From Ephydatia muelleri (taxonomy: Eukaryota; Porifera; Demospongiae; Spongillida; Spongillidae): a stretch of 64,000 nt of DNA. The stretch lies in the NCBI GenBank assembly GCA_013339895.1, contig JABACO010000003.1, positions 16,315,216 through 16,379,215 of the forward strand. Reading direction: 5' to 3'. The position numbers and the translations under genes are program-made. The notes beneath the pieces were generated by a model that had not been told where the DNA came from, searched no databases, and was given only the letters and a program-made list of their open reading frames with translations. Shown here piece after piece: positions 60,177 to 64,000 of the stretch (position 1 is its first letter; each line of letters starts with the position of its first letter).

Positions 60177-61588
60177 TGTCTATTTGCATCCGTGTGTACA
60201 CCTGTACACATATTAGGGTATATGTGTACAGGGGAGCACAAATTACTTACCCTACCTTATCTTTGTAATTAATCACAATTGTAACTCCAAAATCAATACA
60301 TGAGTACACAATACATTAATAATAGATGGTCAATTAAACATACAATAAAAATTGATTGTTATCTGTCAATTAAACTAATTAGAAAAGTAAATAAAACTTT
60401 AAAAAAATAATACATCTTAGCGAGTGGTTTTGATGGAGAGAAGAGCAGGTGCGCGTGTACGCAGAACGCAGAACAAACGGCGGAAGCGCGAGTAGTAGAG
60501 GCGCGAGTACTAGTGGAGGTGTGAGTACTAGTGGAGGCGCGAGTACTAGTGGAGGCGCGAGTACTAGTGGAGGCGCGAGTACTAGTGGAGGCGCAAGTAC
60601 TAGTGGAGGCGCAAGTACTAGTGGAGGCACGAGTACTAGTGGAGGCACGAGTACTAGTGGAGGCGCAAGTACTAGTGGAGGCGCGAGTACTAGTGGAGGC
60701 ACGAGTACTAGTGGAGGCGCGAGTACTAGTGGAGGCGCAAGTACTAGAGGAGGCGCAAGTACTAGTGGAGGCACGAGTACTAGTGGATGCACGAGTACTA
60801 GTGGAGGCGCAAGTACTAGTGGAGGCGCGAGTACTAGTGGAGGCGCGAGTACTAGTGGAGGCGCAAGTACTAGTGGAGGTGTGAGTACTAGTGGAGGCAC
60901 GAGTATTAGTGGAGGCGCGAGTACTAGTGGAGGTGTGAGTACTAGTTGTGGAGGCATAGGTAGAGGAAGTGTCAGTTGCATTGTTGTTGATTTTGGATGC
61001 ATATAAGTGATTTGAATTTGAATTTATTTTGCAATAAACATCATTCTTCTACATAGGACTAATTTGTGTACACCTGTACACATTTTACTGCAAAACTTTC
61101 TTGATAGAACCACATGAATAATTTCACAATACATAGTTACTATATCATGCCCTCTATGACTTTCAAGACTTTTTTGAAAGCATAATACTACTAACGTAAA
61201 GCAATGTAATTTGTGTACAGGTGTACACAAATTAGAGCATTTGAAAGTAAAAGTGATTACTCAAAAGAAACAGCATTTTTGTAATGTACATACAAAACAA
61301 ACTATATGTATAAAATTTGACTTATTGAGAATGCTCCCATCATGTTTTTTAAATCTCTCACTTTTGCAGTGTTCTGTAGTGCTGTGGATAACTGAATTAT
61401 GAACAGTTATTGCAATAAGCCAAAATTAGCATATTCATGAGAAGTTTAGCCACAATTTAGCATCACCACAGGGGGTATAGATTTTCAAAAATTGTGTTAA
61501 ATGCTCACTCCTGGTATGAGATATGATGCAACAAAATGAATGGGGTAATTTGTGTACCACTGTACACACTTCAGGATGCAAATAGACA
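60177..61588. mobile_element. 1.4-kb TIR element inserted in the 35-bp satellite
   Basis: The ends TGTCTATTTGCATCC and GGATGCAAATAGACA are perfect 15-bp inverted repeats. TTAT at 60,173-60,176 is repeated at 61,589-61,592, and removing the element would restore a normal satellite unit. Subterminal copies of a palindromic motif (gtgtacaggtgtacac) occur near 60,196, 60,226, 61,064, 61,211 and 61,556. There is no transposase; the interior carries the 18-bp minisatellite. The superfamily is not assigned. Confidence 0.85.
60490..60950. repeat. 18-bp minisatellite inside the TIR element
   Basis: About 25 units of ggaggcgcgagtactagt with c/t and g/a variation at two positions. Open in all frames: GGASTS on plus frame 2, VEARVL on another, APPLVL on minus. 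A possible ORF starts at 60,449 and ends at 61,006, but coding is unproven. Confidence 0.95.
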
Positions 61589-61689
61589 TTATGGGAGATA
61601 CCAAACCACTCAACCTTCAGGACTTATGGGAGATACCAAACCACTCAACCTTCAGGACTTATAGGAGATACCAAACCACTCAACCTCCT

Positions 61690-62790
61690 GCATTCATGCA
61701 GTGACAGTATACATTCACATTGTACCCAATGATCCAATCATAATGGTCCCGCCCCCACATACCTGTTGCCATAGCCACCACAATGCAAGTACACATAATG
61801 CGATTACATCATTGATTCTGCACACAGTAGTACTAACATCACATAACAAAGAAATGATCTTGAGAACTAGAAACACACTAGTACACAAAGATGGGCTAGA
61901 ACATTATTAGGAGTTTGTCAGGTACACTTCATTGACATGGTCAGCTCTGTGTGGGGGAAAGAGATGAGATGCTCAAAGGGCAGAGAACACACGATCACTG
62001 TCAACTCCAAACATACACAGACACATTAGTTACTCAATTTAGCAAACAGCCAAATTTGTGTGCTGAGGGGTGTAGTGTGATGACCTGAAAACTAGCCACT
62101 ACAATGTTGCACATTTAAATACTCTATGTATACGTGTATACGCCACACAACGAACAAAAGGCTGACACAATACGCATTGTCAACAAACAACACAGAGATA
62201 GCAGTACACACAGCGTAGTAATAGTGTTTGAATGGTCATGATTGGCTATGTGTTAAATGTTTGGCACATTAAATTATGTTATTAATGCAATTATAAAAAA
62301 ATGGCATGGTATAATGTACTATTTTTATCAGCTCTAGATTATAAAGCAGCAGGACTAGTGCCAAATGGTAGTAAATTGTATTCATGCATCTTATATGGTC
62401 CAGTTGGTTCTCACTAGCCATGAGTTTAAACTTGGTACAACTAGAAAATTTAATTATTTTTGAGGCAAAAATTCATTTGCCCAATGCTACAAACACTATA
62501 AATGTTACCATCGGAAAGAGGAGCTTAACTCATTCCTCAATGGTTCAGAGCACAATATAATATAGATTGCAATTAGGTGAAAAATGTCCTCATTAATGCT
62601 TTGGATGGCTTTCACTTATTAACCATTAACAATACAGAATATATATTGCAGATTATTGCGCTACAAGGTGTTACTAAAATAATGATAAACATAAATATAC
62701 GTTGTATCCAACTCAGATGTCAGGATCCTGACCTGCTGTGTAGTGCTGTGTTTCTGTGCACAAGTATGATTTGTGCATTTAAGAATACAT
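61690..62790. other. Intergenic, nothing recognised
   Basis: AT-rich, with short frames only and no clear repeats. Confidence 0.5.
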
Positions 62791-63025
62791 GGGATCGTTT
62801 CTGCGAAAAGGGATCTAACGCATGTTTTTTTCCTCAAAATTTCAGATATTCTAGAAGTTTGAAATATACTATCTTTTTACGCACTGAGAATCGAAGTATC
62901 TGTCATGGAGTTGCAATGCTCTAAATTTTTAATTAGCCATACATTTCAACGCAAACGGTACATTTCTATTGTGCGTAGATATTTTATAATGTATGAGCTA
63001 GGTCCCTTTTCGCGGAAACGATCCC
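62791..63025. mobile_element. Small MITE, 235 bp
   Basis: The left end gggatcgtttctgcgaaaag and right end cttttcgcggaaacgatccc are inverted repeats. A related terminus lies at 27,218. No transposase. Confidence 0.65.
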
Positions 63026-63476
63026 GTTTGTTTAGCTCTTTCGCGGACAAAGCCAATTATTGCGGTACACATGTAGTGCGAAACAAGTGTTCCGCATTGC
63101 AGGAAAACGTAGTTTGCAAACAACTTACACTAATATGACCAGGAAACAATGTTTTCACTGACCAATGTGTTGTTAACTACAATGTGTTGTTAACTACAAT
63201 GTGTTAACAGTTCATATTAACAAAGTGGCTTTAGTATCACAGCTCTGTTGCCTGTGAGTTAATCGTGTAATACTAATTTATCTGTATTATGAAAAAATAA
63301 AATACCTAAAATGTGAACACATGAAAGTGTGAAGGTATGAACAGTAGTGTGACAAGATGACTGGGGACATTATGCAAAGATGTCACAAGTTTCTCACATG
63401 ACATCTGCTAAATAGTTGCACGCTATAAAAGGTGGGCGTCAACAGGAATTTGCCTTTACCTTGAACCCACACTCCT

Positions 63477-63854
63477 TCACTTCAGCAATGCCTTGATCTC
63501 GTCGGACTCAGCGCACTCCATATATGTCTTTCCGTCAGGGGCTTTGCCACTCTTGGCGGCTCCCTGGAGCAAAGGGATGATCAACAGACATGCATCTCAG
63601 CTGCCAACAAACACACGCCACTAAGCATGGCCACACCCCGAGCAAATGTGTACACAACAGGTGCATGCATAAAGTAGCTCCATATATGGTGTGCCCATTC
63701 CATATATGGTGTGTCCATAGCACCATATGGTGCACCCACAGCTCCACTACAAGGAGGTACTTAGTGTCACCTTGGAAACCAGCGCCTTCACACACTCCAC
63801 ATGACCCTCCCAAATGGCTGCAAGCAACGCCGTAATGCCATGTTTGTCAGCAGC
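63477..63854 (-). CDS. MTPN: Myotrophin homologue, last two coding exons
   Basis: Minus-strand exons 63,771-63,854 (28 codons, AADKHGITALLAAIWEGHVE to LVSK) and 63,477-63,563 (GAAKSGKAPDGKTYMECAES to KALLK and TGA). They have standard acceptors (atttatcag, tttgctccag), a gtgaca donor and phase-0 joins. The order of ankyrin-repeat helices and the C-terminal DEIKALLK match myotrophin/V-1, a protein of about 118 residues made of ankyrin repeats that binds and inhibits the actin capping protein CP in the cytosol. The first exons lie beyond the right edge. The intron of about 207 bases is short. The two seen exons look intact. Confidence 0.85.
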
Positions 63855-63869
63855 CTGATAAATGTGTAG

Positions 63870-64000
63870 AGGGGAGGGAGAGGGGGGGAGAGAGAGAGGA
63901 GAGGGAGAGGATGGAGAGGGGAGGAGGGAGAGGATGAGGGAGAGGGAAGAGGGAGGAGGGAGGGAAGAAGGGAGAGGGGAGGTGGGAGAGGATAGGAGGG
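63870..64000. repeat. GA-rich purine tract
   Basis: Irregular gagagg/ggagag repeats run to the end of the window, in the upstream intron of the myotrophin-like gene. Confidence 0.9.

Noticed and set aside
59442-60272. A 276-codon frame with WEIPNHSTFRTYGRYQ repeats
   Set aside because: A 35-bp satellite cycles through all three frames, and all plus frames are open. There is no domain and no start context.

Overview
The window is eukaryotic DNA, most likely from a marine invertebrate and plausibly a demosponge. This rests on spliced genes with short introns, TATA-type promoters, very dense small repeats, several LINE-type reverse-transcriptase relics and metazoan gene families (myotrophin, HECT ligase). 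The species cannot be fixed from the sequence alone. Most long open frames here are low-complexity or tandem-repeat translations, not genes.

Layout. 1-11,006 is a near-identical copy of 43,689-54,596. It stops at a run of exactly 1,000 N (11,007-12,006). The two copies differ almost only by small indels, so a false duplication (unmerged haplotype or misplaced contig end) is as likely as a real segmental duplication. 12,007-22,270 holds LINE relics (12,007-12,480; 16,100-18,490, interrupted by a second retroelement at about 16,300-17,440; 18,770-19,150; 20,237-21,710, interrupted by a hAT-like MITE) and one host gene, a cysteine-rich single-pass membrane protein on the minus strand (13,569 to about 15,640). 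22,279-24,247, about 36,220-38,622 and 42,436-45,411 are three copies of one composite repeat. It has a short 5' hairpin, exons coding KADPEKK-type repeats and a conserved exon, a Pro/Ala/Ser-rich cassette, and a 300-bp near-perfect palindrome at its 3' end. The fragment at 1-1,726 belongs to the duplicate. 24,260-35,450 is bounded by about 1-kb inverted arms and carries a broken integrase core and a HECT-domain exon, so it looks like a large decayed DNA transposon. 38,958-39,617 (minus) is an intact single-exon secreted, probably GPI-anchored, cysteine-rich protein. 39,940-42,300 is a direct duplication in which one 0.2-kb segment is inverted.

The most interesting gene is at 55,078-58,625: a large, nearly single-exon protein resembling the bacterial VioB/RebD/StaD family of iminophenyl-pyruvate dimer or chromopyrrolate synthases. 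It has a conserved N-terminal region and a C-terminal ferritin-like domain and, in my model, a signal peptide on a small upstream exon. A diverged inverted relic of its 5' region lies in the duplicated block (4.27-5.02 kb and 47.95-48.70 kb). 59.1-61.7 kb is tandem-repeat DNA into which a 1.4-kb TIR element carrying its own minisatellite has inserted. The right edge holds the last two coding exons of a myotrophin homologue on the minus strand.

No operon-like cooperation is expected or seen. The themes are palindrome-bearing mobile DNA, segment inversion, and one secreted enzyme-like gene with a bacterial-type fold.
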